This document shows, in pieces, positions 23,811 to 36,394 of a stretch of DNA of 64,000 bases (within the stretch, counting starts at the first letter, position 1; the number at the start of each line of letters is the position of its first letter). This DNA comes from Carya illinoinensis (lineage: Eukaryota > Streptophyta > Magnoliopsida > Fagales > Juglandaceae), in NCBI RefSeq assembly GCF_018687715.1, contig NC_056757.1:7706501-7770500 (forward strand), read 5' to 3'. The notes under the pieces are model-generated. The model was not told the DNA's origin. It did not search any database and saw only the letters and a list, made by a program, of their open reading frames with translations. The position numbers and the translations under genes are program-made.

Positions 23811-26800
23811 TTGTATAAATTTATTTTATCTCTTGTATCACGTGCACAATAGTTAGTTAGCTGTAGATTTTATATTTCCCGCTAGAACTTAACTATAAAT
23901 GTATTCTTTCATTTCATGAATCATTACAATTATGCAATGCTTGATTCATTCTCTTATCATGGTATCAGAGTAGATTTAGTATATCAGAGCATACCCAGTC
24001 CACCATAGCTATCGCTCCTGATATGTCGTCTCTTCTTCTGCTGTTTAACATCCCACATCTAAGGATTATTCAAATATTTAGTACCTCCAAAGTGGTGATA
24101 ATTCTGGAGCTATTCTCATTGCTCAGTCACTAAATGGAGACAATTATTTGACATGGAATAGATCTATGTCCATGGCACTCATTGCCAAGAACAAATAGTG
24201 CTTTGTTAATAGTGCTCTGCCACAGCTTGCAGAAACAAATCCGATGTATGATGCATGGATCCTATGTAATACCATTGTTTTGTCATGGTTGCTCAATGCC
24301 TTATCAAAGGAAATAGCTTTTGTCAATCATTTACATTAATTCTGCAGAAGATAGGAAGAAAAGATTTGCTCAGAGCAATAGGCCTCATATTTTTCAAATT
24401 CGAAAAGTAGTTGCATATTTGACTTAAGAACAATCCTCTGTAAGTTCCTATTTCACATGATTAAAGAGCTATTCGGAAGAGATGATGCATTTTCGTCCAA
24501 TGTTACCATGCTCATGTGGAGCTATCAAGAAGATTGTTGAATTTTAGCAAGAAGATTGCAAGCTGCAATTCTTGATGGGACTTAACCATGCTCATTTACA
24601 CAACCAGATTTTGCTCTTTGATCCATTTCTCCCAATTAATAAGGTTTTTTCTCTCATCCTTCAAGAACAGAAACAAAGAGAAATTTTTTGTTCTTTATCA
24701 TCAAATGAATGTGTTGTCATGCTATCTAACCATGACTCTAGTACTATGAAGAATTCTGATGCAAGAAATGGAAAGATTTTGGTAACCGAAAGGAACACCC
24801 CTATTGTACAGATTGTGGCTTAACTGGCGACATTATTGATAAGTGTCACAAAATCTATAGCTATCCACCTGGATTCAAAGGTGGAAAATCTCAGAGTCTT
24901 ATTACTAATCAGGCCACTGCTATCCAATCTATATCAAAATTGGTTTCAATTCCAAATTTCCATTCTCTCAAGAGCAATGCCAACAGGTCCTTACATTCTT
25001 TCAAGATAAATCTAACATTTCTTCTGTGAATCCAGCAGGTACATCTCCTTCCAGTTTTGAACCAAACACCTCATCTGCACCTTCAATTCCCTCTTTTTTC
25101 AAGTATTACTATATTTGTCTCTTCTTAATCTTCTATTTTTTTTTTCCAAATATTGATCTAAATCAGATCCATTTAAAATCTTAGATTCTTGATTATGGAG
25201 CAATTGATCACATGATTGGTTCTCTCTCCCCTTTTTCTTCCATTACATCCACTGTTAACATTTATGTTAGATTACATAATGGTTCTCTCATTCAAGTGAC
25301 ACATATTGGCACGGTTAGACTTTCTCATTATCTAGATCTAACTGATTTTTTTATGTTCCAACCTTTACCTTTAACCTCATATCAGTAAGCAAATTAACTT
25401 CACGGTTGTCATGTTTCTTGATTTTCTGATATAGTTTTTGTTATATTCACGACCTCTACAACTGGAGGACGATTGGAGTAGCTAAAAACTAACAAGGACT
25501 ATATCAAATATTGCAAGTTTCAGGCACTTCTGCATCTTGTAATTCACTATCATTTCCTCATTGTAATTCTAACAAAAACAATTCTCACATATGGCATTGT
25601 CGACTTGGACACATTTATGATACTAGAATGCATGTTTCGTCTTCTGAACATCCTTTCTCTACACATCAAAATAAAGAATATTGTGATGTTTGTCCCCTTG
25701 CTAAATAGAAAAGACTTCCTTTCCCTTTAAGCACATCAGTTTTCAGTTCTCCTTTTGAGTTTGTTCATTCTGATGTTTGGGGCCTTTTCTCAATTCCTTT
25801 GTATGATGGTTTCAAGTATTTTTTTACTATTGTAAATGATTCTACTAGGTGTACCTGAGTATATTTGCTTAAATCTAAATCTGAAACTCATTCTTATCTA
25901 CAGTCATTTTTTACCTTTGTTGAAACTCCATTCGGTTCCAAGATCAAAACCATCCAGACTCATAATACTCTAGAGTTTGATATGAAAGCCTTTTTTGCTA
26001 ACAAATGAATCATTCACCAACATAGTTGTGTTTATAGTCCTCAATAAAATGCCAAAGTTGAAAGCAAACACTAACATATACTCATTGTTGCTTGAGCTCT
26101 TCAATTTCATTCCAATCTTGCATTAAAATTTTGGAGTGATTGTATACTTAATGCAGTATATCTTATAAACATAATTCCTACACCTGTATGAAACAAGTCA
26201 CCATATGAAGTATTTTTCCTTCTAGATCTCAATATGATCATCTCAGAGTTTTTGGTTACCTTTGTTATGCATATAATCTTGGTGATCCTACCCATACGTA
26301 ATTGTTTGCTCCAGCTCAAGCCTATGTTTTCTTAGGGTATCCAGCTGGTATACAGGGATATAAATTATAGAATCTCAATACTCATAACCTCATCATTTCT
26401 TGAGATGTCATGTTCCATAAGAACAGATTCCCTTTCAAGTCAAATTTAAATTATTTGCAAAATGAACATCTTCCTTTCTCTCCATGTGCAGACCTTGTAC
26501 TCCCAATTCCTCTTTCTGATGTACATATTTTTTCACCCTCTCACAATTCTCTATGCAATGACCATGATATTTCTAAGAACACATCAAATACAACCCCTAC
26601 CCTTTCTTTTCCTCTTAAAAAATCTACAAGAACATGAAGGCCACCTGATTACTCGTAGCATTATCACTATTCCTTGATTTCAAATAATAATATTACTCCT
26701 GCTTCTACTCTGGTTGATGGTTCTTGAACTTCATATACACTCTATCCCATTTCCTCATGTGTCATATTCGAAATTTCATTCCTCTTATAAACACTTCTAT

Positions 26801-28299
26801 TTATCAGTTTATTCTCTTTTTGAACTAAAATACTTTCACCAAGCCATCAAACATCCTTGTTGGAGGGATGTAGAGGCAACTAATTCTGTGCTCTTGAAGC
26901 GAATAAAGCTTGGATCTTAAATGCTTTACATCTTGGCAAGTAACCTATTGGCTGTAAATGAGTTTATAAATGCAAATTGAAGAATGATAACACTTTAGAA
27001 AGGTATAAAACTCGATTGGTTGCCAAGAGCTATACTCAACGTAAAGGCATTGATTACTTTAATACATTTTCCCCTATTTCAAAATTAGCTATTGTTCGTT
27101 GTCTTCTTTCTTTATTTGCCATTCATAAGTGGGAATTGCCTTAGTTGGACGTTAACAACATATTCCTTCATGGGGATTTGGATGACAAAATTTATATGAA
27201 CTTACCTCCAGATTTTTTCTGAACCTAGTGATACTCGGGTTTGCAAACTACTCAAGTCATTATATGGCTTAAAACAAGCATCTTGACAATGGTTCTCCAA
27301 GTTTTCTTCAACCTTAATTACTTATGGATTTAGTTAATTTAAATATGATTACTCTTTGTTCACAAAGCATTCTGGTACTTCTTTTATGGCATTATTTGTG
27401 TATGTAGACGACATTTTTATTGCTTCTAATAATTCACAAGTTGTTTATGACCTTAAGCATTTCTTGAGTCTACATTTTAAGTTGAAAGATGACTTGGTCC
27501 CTTGCCGTATTTCTTAGGACTTGAGGTTGCAAGGTCTATCAAGGGCATTTCACTTTTTCAAAGAAAAATATTCTCTTGAAATTGTTTCTGATTCTAGCCT
27601 TTTAGATGCTAACCTACTAATTGCCCAATGGATCAAAATCTTCAACTTCCAAGACAAGTTCTGCACGTTCCTTGCTTGCTGATCTAGCTCCTTACAGAAG
27701 GCTAATTGGTCGTCTCATCTACTTAATGCTTACCAAACCTGATTTCTCCTACTCTGTCAACACCTTGAGTCAATTCCTGGATCAGTCTTGACACTCACAT
27801 TATGATGTTTCTGTTAGAGTCATTCGGTACATCAAAGCTATTGTAGGCCACAACTTATTTTTTCCCGATCTTCCTCCTTGCAGCTGAGAGGTTTTTGTGA
27901 CTCGCTCTGATTATCGAAGATCTGTCATTGGTTTTCACCTTTCCCTTGGTGATTTTTCAATATCATGTAAGTCCTTTTAATATCATGTAAGTCCAACAAA
28001 CAAGTCATAGGCTAAGTATTGCTCAATGGCTTCCACTTGTTGTGAAATCAAATGGCATACTTCCTTACTTGCTGGTTTTGGCATTTCTTTTTCTTCCTCT
28101 TCTATTTTGTATTGTGATAGTCAAGCAACCATTCATATTTCTGCCAACCCGGTCTTCCATTAGATGACTAAGCATATTGAAATAGATTTCCACTTAAGTT
28201 TGAGACATGGTTCAAGTTGGAGCAGTAGTGACCCTTCACGTCTCTTTGAACACCAGTTAGCTTATTTCTTTACCAAACATTTTTGGTTTCTGATAGATT
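23811..28299 (+). mobile_element. Degenerate Ty1-copia retrotransposon
   Basis: The order is 5' LTR (to 23959), primer binding site TGGTATCAGAG (23960-23970), gag, integrase, reverse transcriptase, RNase H, all on the plus strand. Gag has QSLNGDNYLTW-type wording and a zinc knuckle near 24806 (CTDCGLTG-IIDKC) in which the His is replaced by Asp. Gag-pre-integrase HIWHCRLGH is near 25587, followed by HSDVWG and, where a TDNG-type motif is expected, THNTLEF near 25960, so an integrase catalytic Asp is lost. RT has YVDDIF at 27401-27418. RNase H wording appears up to about 28190. Many stops and shifts make it dead. The 3' part is replaced by a LINE fragment. Confidence 0.85.
23960..23970 (+). 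promoter_or_regulatory. Copia primer binding site
   Basis: TGGTATCAGAG directly follows the LTR end (TTATCA) and matches the plant initiator-Met tRNA 3' end complement used by copia elements. Confidence 0.8.
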
Positions 28300-29105
28300 T
28301 TATATATTTCTTTGCAAGTTGGGTGTTCGTAACTTACACAGTCCGGCTTGAGTAGGGCTTGAGAGGTCCACATAGCCAGCCTTTTCCCTCCAGGTTGCTT
28401 CATACCTGAAAACTCTTCCCCTCTTCCTCTTCTCTTCGTTATCATGAACATGGATACAAATAGGTCTGTGGTCTGAGGCACTTGTTGAGAGATGGTGAAT
28501 TGAATGGTCTTCATACTTTGAGATCCAAGTTGTATTGCCTAAGGCTCTGTCAATACGTTCTTTAGTGAAAGCCTTCCCTTCTCTATTGTTGGCCCATGTA
28601 AATCTATCACCATTATAGCCCAAATCATAGAGGTCACAGTACTCCAACACCTTCCTGAACTTCATTACTTGCCTGTGTGGTCTAGGTGCATCACCCAGCT
28701 TCTCCTTATGATTTAGAATTTCATTAAAATCCCCTAGACATAGCCAAGGGGTACCAGCCTCAGGTGTCAGCTTTCTTAGGAGGTGCCAAGATTCACCCCT
28801 TTTTGCAGCGTTCAGTTGGCCATAGAAGCCAGTTAACACCCAGTGGGGTTCATCTATTGATAGTTTTATGGAGGCTGAAATGTGCCATGTTGTGTATGAG
28901 ATCACCTTCAAAACGGCTGGAGAATTCCAAAGGAGGGCTAGGCCCCCCACTTTTCCCCCTACTGTCAACACTGAAACAGGCTTCAAAGCCTAGTTTGACG
29001 TGAATTCTCTCCAGCTTTTCACTACTACACTTGGTTTCCATTAGGAAGACCAAGATTGGGGACTTTGCTTTCACCAACAGGTGAAGCTCATGAACTGTCC
29101 GAGGA
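28300..29105 (-). mobile_element. LINE endonuclease fragment inside the copia remnant
   Basis: On the minus strand this encodes an APE-type LINE endonuclease: FLMETKCSSEKLERI, GLALLWNSPAV, TGFYGQLNAAKRGESW, CLGDFNEIL, DLGYNGDRFTWAN, and TSASDHRPI. One frameshift lies near 28980-28990 and the reading stops near 28300. No ORF1 or reverse transcriptase is present, and neither end shows poly(A). It sits between the copia RNase H end and the last 90 bp of the copia LTR, which suggests a recombination or repair join, not a simple insertion. It is of the same type as the LINE at the right edge. Confidence 0.85.
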
Positions 29106-29192
29106 TATTTTCCGCTAGAACTCAACTATAAATGAATCGTTTCATTTTCTGATTCAATACAAATATGCAATACTTCATTCATTATCTTACCA
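29106..29192 (+). mobile_element. 3' LTR remnant of the copia element
   Basis: This aligns over about 90 bp with 23870-23959 (shared words CCGCTAGAACT, AACTATAAATG, TATGCAAT, CTTCATTC), with roughly one difference in five. It is the last part of the LTR. Confidence 0.75.
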
Positions 29193-30285
29193 GAATCTAT
29201 ACTCTTGTATGAAAATAGCCGATTTGCTCTGTTACCAAATAGTATTTAAATATGTAGTTTGGGCAATTATACGCCTTGCTGATTTATTATATTGGTTTGG
29301 TGATGGGTATCGAGTAATATTGGTTTGTAAAAAAAGTTAAGACCTACTATTTTCGCCCGAGAAAATGAGTCATGTGAAGAAGGTGTTTATTACAGTAGTA
29401 CAAAGTAGTGGTCCTGCATTAGCAGAAAAACTCAAATTTTCACAATTTGGAGATTCGAAAAAGATCTCAATAGAGATTTGTGTCGGATATATACATATAT
29501 GCATACATATATAGAGAGAGAAAGAGGGGAGTAATTATCTGGTTTTGTTGCAAATCAGTGCTGCAGAGAGTGCAGGGAATTCCAGCAAGAGGAAGAGAAA
29601 AAAAAGGGAGGGGGTAGAAATTCCAAGTAAAATCCAAGTAAACTCAACTCTTCAGTTCATTTGTCACAACCTAAATGGTACAAATTGTAGCCTTCTATCG
29701 CCAAAGTTGCTTCCCATGAAGGAGTTAATCTGTGAAATGCAACCAGTACAAGTTCTAGGACACTAGAGTATTACAGCTTCTTCTTCCCGGAAGCAACTGG
29801 CTTTCCTCACCCTCAACTTTCTCAGAGCGAGTGACACTGAAGTATTGTGTACTGCATTAATGGCCTCAAACAATAAAACTACTTGAGTTTCGGTATTTCA
29901 TTCAGGATTAACACCAGACAAGATATGTAATCAACTTCCTAATATGTCCCTTAAAAGGAAAACTGCAATATCAAAAAGTGACATGATTTGGAAAACATAG
30001 TGCAGACCATAAATATTCCAGTCACTGAAAAAATGAACTGAATGCATTCCTTTCATTTGGCACAATTTCTCCATCTTATGTATCTAAGAATATCTACATG
30101 TCACATGAACATCCCAAAACTCTCATATGTTCTTCCTTGAGGGATGACTTCTGTGTGAATCAGAAACCTACCTAAAGTACCCAGAGGTTAAATTCTAAGC
30201 ATCTTTTTGACAGCCTAGTAGCAAAATAATATTACTCTGTAATGTACCATTAACTGAGGTATGGCACAAATAATCAAGAACAATT
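29193..30285. other. Intergenic region, 3' of the RIN13-like gene
   Basis: No supported gene. A plus-strand open stretch at 29545-29766 begins with a basic segment but has no recognisable features. The part nearest 30285 is probably the 3' UTR of the minus-strand gene. Confidence 0.5.
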
Positions 30286-30858
30286 TTATTTGAACTCAGC
30301 TGATGTCTGTTTCCTCAACTTCCTTTGGTGTGTCCAATCTCCAACATGCTCTGAAGCATTGCAATGTGCTAGCTTGAGATCTGTCCAATACTTGCATGGG
30401 GCTGCAGCATCGCAAACGTAACAGAAACACTGAAATCAATCCAGAAATTAAAGTTAATTCAATTGCATAGGGTGAAGGATAAATACACATTGAGTTGATT
30501 AGACATTGAATACCATTACCATCTTACAGTAGTTCTCATGAGGAGTTGTATCAAAGGGAAAGTTCACACAGAGATGCCTTGAATGCGGATAATCTCTACA
30601 AGCCACCTATCCATGATAAAATAAAATGAAAACCTTATGTTAATTATACACACCCACACCAACATATTCTGAGTAACTTCCTTTCACCACACAAATGAAA
30701 AACCATATCAAAAGCAACAATCCCACAGACCCCTTCAGATAGGACTTTATACATAATGCATCAATCTCTATAATGGTTATTGTTGAGCTTAATTCTTCAT
30801 TGTACCAGCCATTTGGACCATACCCGTCATCGTAACTTCCTTTCATCCCCGAGAACCG

Positions 30859-30895
<37 letters not shown>

Positions 30896-31579
30896 AGCTC
30901 CTCTCTCCTGGCACCAGGAACTAAGACCATATGAATTTCACATGCTTGTCTGTTTTCCCAACTACAGCAGCTATAGACTTGATACATTCAAGCACGAAGA
31001 TTTAGAAACCTGAATAATAAAGTACTGCAATTTTTCTAAACAAGCTCTAACGTGAAAAATGCATTTACATCCAAGTTTTCCCAACCCACTTAACCATTCA
31101 TTCATACATCTCACACTCTCCAATCCGATTCCTCCAAAATCATTAGCATAAGAAATGCAAAAAAATAGCAACAGAAGCAGCAGCAATTAATACTTCATTT
31201 TTCAATATCTTTTTACCAATATATATTCTGCACAAACCTGGCCCTTTTCGGCAATGACACAGAGATCACTAGTACCATCGGAAGCAGCAAAAGCATCAGA
31301 TGGATTAATGTTTACGGAGAGCTTGGTAAGTTCGATGGACTCAAATGGGTCGAAGTCCAAGATGAAGCAGTCCTCCACTTCTTCGATGCTTTTGATATCT
31401 ACGCTGCTCTTGCTATTGAGGCAAAGCGTGGATCTCATGGGAGTCTCATCTCCCTCTGCAGAACAGAATGAAGAAACTAAAAAATAAAAATCGTGACTTT
31501 CCTGAATGATCTTTCTTCTTGGCTTTTTCTCTGACGAGGAGGGCGATATCTCTCTCACCTCCGAGTCCTTTTCCCCCAT
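30286..31579 (-). CDS. RPM1-interacting protein 13 (RIN13)-like protein
   Basis: Three minus-strand exons, 31579-31238, 30606-30520 and 30429-30286, have GT-AG borders, all in phase 0, and give 190 residues. Exon 1 holds a basic Ser-rich start (SSSEKKPRRK) and EEVEDCFILDFDPFESIEL; it ends CVIAEKGQ. Exons 2 and 3 give VACRDYPHSRHLCVNFPFD, then a Cys-rich segment CFCYVCDAAAPCKYW, then LAHCNASEHVGDWTHQRK. This Cys/His-rich block is, from memory, the conserved part of the plant family named after Arabidopsis RIN13, a partner of the resistance protein RPM1. Whether this copy has an immune role is unknown. It is shorter than I would expect for the family, so a 5' exon could lie outside this model. 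Confidence 0.75.
30860..30895. repeat. Poly-C run of 36 bases in RIN13-like intron 1
   Basis: The run starts after GAGAACCGA and ends before AGCTCC. The gene is on the minus strand, so its pre-mRNA would carry a run of 36 G. This is rare in AT-rich plant DNA, and its true length may be uncertain because sequencing slips on such runs. Confidence 0.95.
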
Positions 31580-33300
31580 TTATTTATTTCTTTCTTACTG
31601 AACCATTTGGTTACCAATGAAAAAAGAAAAAACGAATCGCTGAGAAGAAGGCTACGATCAAAAGATTAAAAAAACCACTAGATATCGATGACATGACGCT
31701 AATATATAGCAGAGAAACTCAAATTTTCGAATTTTGGGACTGGAAGAGGACCGTTAGAGTTCCCCAAGGAGTCTATAACTCTTTCCTCTAAGCATTTAAA
31801 TTCAGATAATAAAAAAAAAAAAAAAAATTAATATGGGAGAGATAAATGTATTAAATAAATTTTGTAAAATTTATTTTTTATTTAAATAAATAGTAGAGTT
31901 AGAACTCTAGGAAAAATCTTATTCTTTAAGATTATCCTCCAAAATAAAAATTAAAAAAATAATTTTATCTGAAAATCTTTAAACTAAATATTATCTATGC
32001 GCATAATTTAATTTAAAAAATAAATTTCAAATAAATAAAAAAAATAAAAAAAATTTCTCATTTTATGATTCCTCTCTATCATTTCGATGCCAATGGCAAG
32101 TGAGGATTGTATAGTGCTGGTTTTTCGTCGTTTAAGGACACGTGGTGATTGTTTTTGCAAACCAATAATTTTAACCTATTGTGAATGGTATCCAAGTAAG
32201 AAAGCGTAAAACTTTATAGTGTGTAACTTTCGTACACCTCTATTAAAAAATATGATTAAAAAGATAATTTTTTACGTAAATTTTAAATTAGTTCCCCTTT
32301 GTCAAAGATATAATCAAGTCTTTTAGTAAATTAACAGTGCAACCTGCAAATCTAGGGCAGCAAATAAATAGAGTAGCTCGTGAATAGCTCTAGTTGAACT
32401 CATGTATACTCATTTTAAATTTGGTTCATTTAATAAATAAGATGTTTATAAATACTAATATATGTTCGAATATTAAATAAGTAAAATTCGTATAAATTCG
32501 ATTTGACTCGGTTTAGACTCATGAACAAAACTTGTATAAGTTCAGCTTGAAACATTTTCAAGCTCGTAAAATGTTTTATATATGTATGTGTTATATATAT
32601 ATATTACATGTTAGTTATATTTTATATATTTAATTATATATTATTAATTTATTTATAGTTTACCTTATTTAATATAGATGTTATGTGCCCAAAATGTGTA
32701 TAGGATAATTTATATAACAATATATTATACAACTACAACTATTGATTTGTTATATTAGCTATATGTATTAAATAATTTAGTTTATTACATTTATTTTGTA
32801 TATTATTCTTTTAATTTATAACTATAAGTTATTTTTATAAAAAAAAAAAAAAAGTTATACCATAAGAGCTTTGAGTCAAAATTATTTGGTTGAATAATTA
32901 AATGATTTGAGTTTTTTTGTAAAATTTTAATTTTTTTTAATCAAAGATAAGATTAGAAATTTCAAAATAAAAAATCGAGTTCAAACTCAAGTAGCTCGAG
33001 CTTGAGTCATTTGTTTATGTTTAGTCGAGCTTGAGTCGAATTCGAACAACTATAACAAACAGTATTGTGAACACATTGACAGGTTATTCTTTTCAGAAAT
33101 GATACTTCCTCGAGGATGGATCCCAATAAATATTTTTTTAATTTTTTTACTTAATGATTAAGGAATTTTTTTTAATGATATTATGAATTTTAAAAAAAAA
33201 ATATTTAAAGATATAAAAATAAATAAAAAAGAGCCACTGTTCTTCTCGGGAGCCATTCCCATGCTACACAGGCTACATAGCTCTATTCTTTTACTTTGTC
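31580..33300. other. AT-rich intergenic with a degenerate repeat
   Basis: No gene is supported. About 32340-33055 is bounded by AGTAGCTCG-type words on the left and GAGTCGAATTCGAAC words on the right (with TCGAGTTCAAACTCAAG and CTCGAGCTTGAGTC inside), resembling an old non-autonomous DNA element. The ends are too decayed to fix. Confidence 0.45.
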
Positions 33301-33315
33301 AAGTTGACATATTTG
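33301..33315. repeat. Target-site duplication, left copy
   Basis: AAGTTGACATATTTG is repeated without mismatch at 34141-34155 and brackets the 825-bp insert. Confidence 0.85.
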
Positions 33316-34140
33316 GAAGGTTTATTGAGAGCTGTCGCTAGTATTAGAGAGAGAGGCTTCTCCTTCTCTCTAGAAAACAACACGAAAGAGACGCTGCATA
33401 GTTTTTTCTCCTTCATCTTCTTCTACTTTTTCTTTTCCTTTTTTATTTTTTTTTATTTTTTATTGTGTGTGTGTTTTTCAAGACAAGAGAGGGCAAAAGG
33501 CCCATCTGTAGCTCTCCAACGCCTAGCGGCCAACACAAACCCTACCACAAGATTTCCAAGGTGTTGATCCTTCAGACAGGCGAAAAAGTTGCCAAAAGAA
33601 GCAGCACCTTAGCCACATGCACGGTTTGAAGATTGTGCGTGAATCCCACTCGCATTCGCCAGGGGTGCTTTTCTGCCATCACGCACAATTTTTTTGTGTT
33701 TAGTGCCACCAGTTACTCCAGACTTGACTGACCGCCATCTCCCAGGGTGGCGTGTGTCCCTCATGGGCCACGATAGCCTATGCCTTGCTGTGTTTTTCTG
33801 TCTTCCATGTCCTTTTTCATGTATTTATGTTTTATGTTATTTACTTTGCTTTAGGCTGTATTAGGAAAAAACAAAAACACAAAAAAAAAAAAAAATGTCT
33901 CTAAAACAAGGGTCGTAGAGTATGTTCTCAACTCCATAGGAATGTGAGACTTGTTACTGTCTTAGATAACGTGATGTCTCTTAGATGGTTTGTTTAGAGG
34001 CGCTGGACAAGACTCTTCTAGTCATAAAAAAAGTTGTGTGTTGGGGAGATTGAAAAGTTAGAAGTTGGCTTGTATTTCTCAAGTCAAAATTGTAATTGTC
34101 CATTTATAAATGAATGAATAATGTTTTATTAAAAAAAGAA
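33316..34140 (+). mobile_element. Short non-autonomous LINE derivative (825 bp)
   Basis: It is bounded by a perfect 15-bp duplication and ends in an A-rich tail (TTTTATTAAAAAAAGAA), the marks of target-primed reverse transcription. The left part has the CT-rich leader style of a LINE 5' UTR (GAGAGAGGCTTCTCCTTCTC). The right part resembles a LINE 3' UTR (TGTATTTCTCAAGTCAAAATTG, then an AATGAATAATG word). No endonuclease or RT sequence is inside, so it looks like a 5'UTR-3'UTR internal-deletion derivative mobilised in trans. Confidence 0.75.
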
Positions 34141-34155
34141 AAGTTGACATATTTG
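34141..34155. repeat. Target-site duplication, right copy
   Basis: Perfect match to 33301-33315, directly after the A-rich tail. Confidence 0.85.
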
Positions 34156-35950
34156 CAATTACAGCCTCTATTGGTGTATAAGAAACAGTATTGTGAATCT
34201 AACATCTTTCAAAAAAAAAAAAAAAAACAATCTACAAGCACGAAAGATGATGCCAAAACAAGGCGCAAAAGTGGCCAGTTCCGGCAAAATCCTTAAATTT
34301 CCTTCGTAAAAAGGCAGGGGAAAAAAAAAAACTCCCTTTGAGGCAATGCTAAGAGGCTGACATTGCGCTAAGTTAACACCTAATCCAAATTGATGAAGTT
34401 TGGTATAAGATATCAAACCGGCGCAAACCTGCAGTCCTATACACTTGTCCTAACCATCAACTGAAAAGCTCGAGTTGGATTTGCCACAAAATATTGGGAT
34501 ATCGAGTTCTGTTAAAAACTTAAAACACTTGAAGCCCTCCTTTATCACATTTTTGTATAGATGTTTGTAATTTTTTATTAAACGAAGACTTTTGCTAGTC
34601 GGTGTGTTAAAACATTATATTATAGAGATACAACCAAAACTTTTTACGTGGGAGGCCAACGTTAACGGGATTGGGATATTGTGAATGCATTTTTTGGTCA
34701 CAGTTGAATGCACACGAGTATGAGATGACTCTCTCCTCTCCGCAGTGATGTGCTTGAAGCTCTCATTCATGGCTTACTTATCATAAATAACCGAAAGTAA
34801 AGAAGGTCAGTGTTCATGTGATTTGGCACTGAGACTTACGTCCACAAGTTTGAGGTGTAAATCAACTATAATCTCCATCTCCACAAAGCTCTCTACAAGT
34901 GCCTATGGAGTTCTCTATGGTCTTCAAGTTCTCCCTCGAGCTCTCCAGTCTTCATTCTTCTTCAAGGAAACCAAAATTGGAAGCAACCCCCCCTTCTCTA
35001 TTTCCGTCAGCTTCCTCTCCTATATTAGTCTATCTCCCTGCTTTATGTCTTATTCTCTCCAGTTTAATGTCTCATCCTCCCTTATTTTGTGTCCCATCAT
35101 ACAACTCCATGTCTCATCTCCCTTGTGTTATATTTTCTCCTCCAGCTCTGTGCTCATCCTTGCATTATGTCCAATCGTGCCTTGGCAGGTAACTCTCCCT
35201 ACTTCCTTTTCTCTTTTATACCCTTATGTATTCGACCTTCAATCTCCATGGACTCTTTGGTGGGCTTACTCTTTACGCTCATTTATTATTACTTTACTAT
35301 CTAATTATTATTTTTCTATTTTTATTATTTAAATTTAGATTAAAAATTTCAAAACATGACCTTCTTATATAATTTAAAAATAAAAAAATTAAATCAACCA
35401 ATATAATCATGTAACTTAATTAAAACTAAATTCAATTTTATAAAAATTGACATTCTCTTTCTCTTCGAGTCAATTTTTATAAATATGAATTTATTTATAA
35501 TTAAATTATATGAATACGTTGATTGATTGAATTTTTTTTTTTTAAATTATGCAAGAAGTTCATGTTCTAGAATTTTTAATCAGATTTAAATGGTAAAAAG
35601 AGAAAAATAATAATTGGATAATAAAGTAATAGTAAATGAGGTGTAAGTGTGTCATTATCTAAAAATAAAAGAGTAGAAGATAACGAAATACTTTTTTAGA
35701 AAAAATTATCTTTTATTTTCAAAATAAAGTTATTATTTAATTTCTCTTTATAAATGTTCAAAATGTAAACAAAACTGACATTGCATTAAAGAGAAAAAAA
35801 GAATCAATTATATATATTATATTGACATATATACACGATATAAAAGCATAGTACAAGCCAATGAAATTTGAAACTCTGAAAACACACATAAGATGTCTAA
35901 GCAATGATCAGAATGAGACAATTCAATAGGAACAAAATTTATTTAGAAGT
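34156..35950. other. Intergenic region, no gene recognised
   Basis: An open plus-strand stretch at 34823-35332 is hydrophobic and Ser/Leu/Pro-rich because the DNA is CT-rich. It has no recognisable domain, and I do not count it as a gene. Confidence 0.5.
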
Positions 35951-35954
35951 TTTA

Positions 35955-36303
35955 GTACATGCTTGAGATTGCGATAGGAAATATAACTTATAACTTTGGG
36001 TTTATAGTTTATAACTTAAATAATAAGTTCTATACTTTAAAATCTGTTTATTATTTAATAAACATATATCTAAAGCACTTTTAAAATTAGTTATATTAAT
36101 TTTTTAAAAATATATAGTTACGTACAAGAGCTTTTTGATAAAAGTTTTAATTTGATGCTTTTTAAAAAAGTAAACTTTCAGCGCTTTTAGGTGATTAAAG
36201 CACTTGTTATAAATTTACCAAACATATCATTTTTTCTTTAAAAGAACTTTTAAACAATTAAAAACACTTTTTAAACTTTTAAAGTCAATCCCAAACAAGC
36301 TTT
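35955..36303. mobile_element. MITE-like repeat
   Basis: The left end GCTTGAGATTGCGATAGG pairs imperfectly with the reverse complement of the right end, GCTTGTTTGGGATTGAC. The interior carries AAAGCACTTTTAAAA and CAGCGCTTTTAGGTG words. This is the design of a common plant MITE group. Exact ends are uncertain. Confidence 0.4.
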
Positions 36304-36394
36304 TACGAGACACAAATAATGAAGAATGCTTCATACCATGCATCATCTTGATCATCTCTCTATTTATAGTTTAAAAAGAAATAGATAGATTCTA

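Noticed and set aside
30780..31013. Proline-rich plus-strand open stretch
   Set aside because: The prolines come from the poly-C run in the intron of the minus-strand RIN13-like gene.
34823..35332. 169-codon open stretch on the plus strand
   Set aside because: Hydrophobic and Ser/Leu/Pro-rich owing to CT-rich DNA; no domain, no splice context, overlapping frames are equally open.
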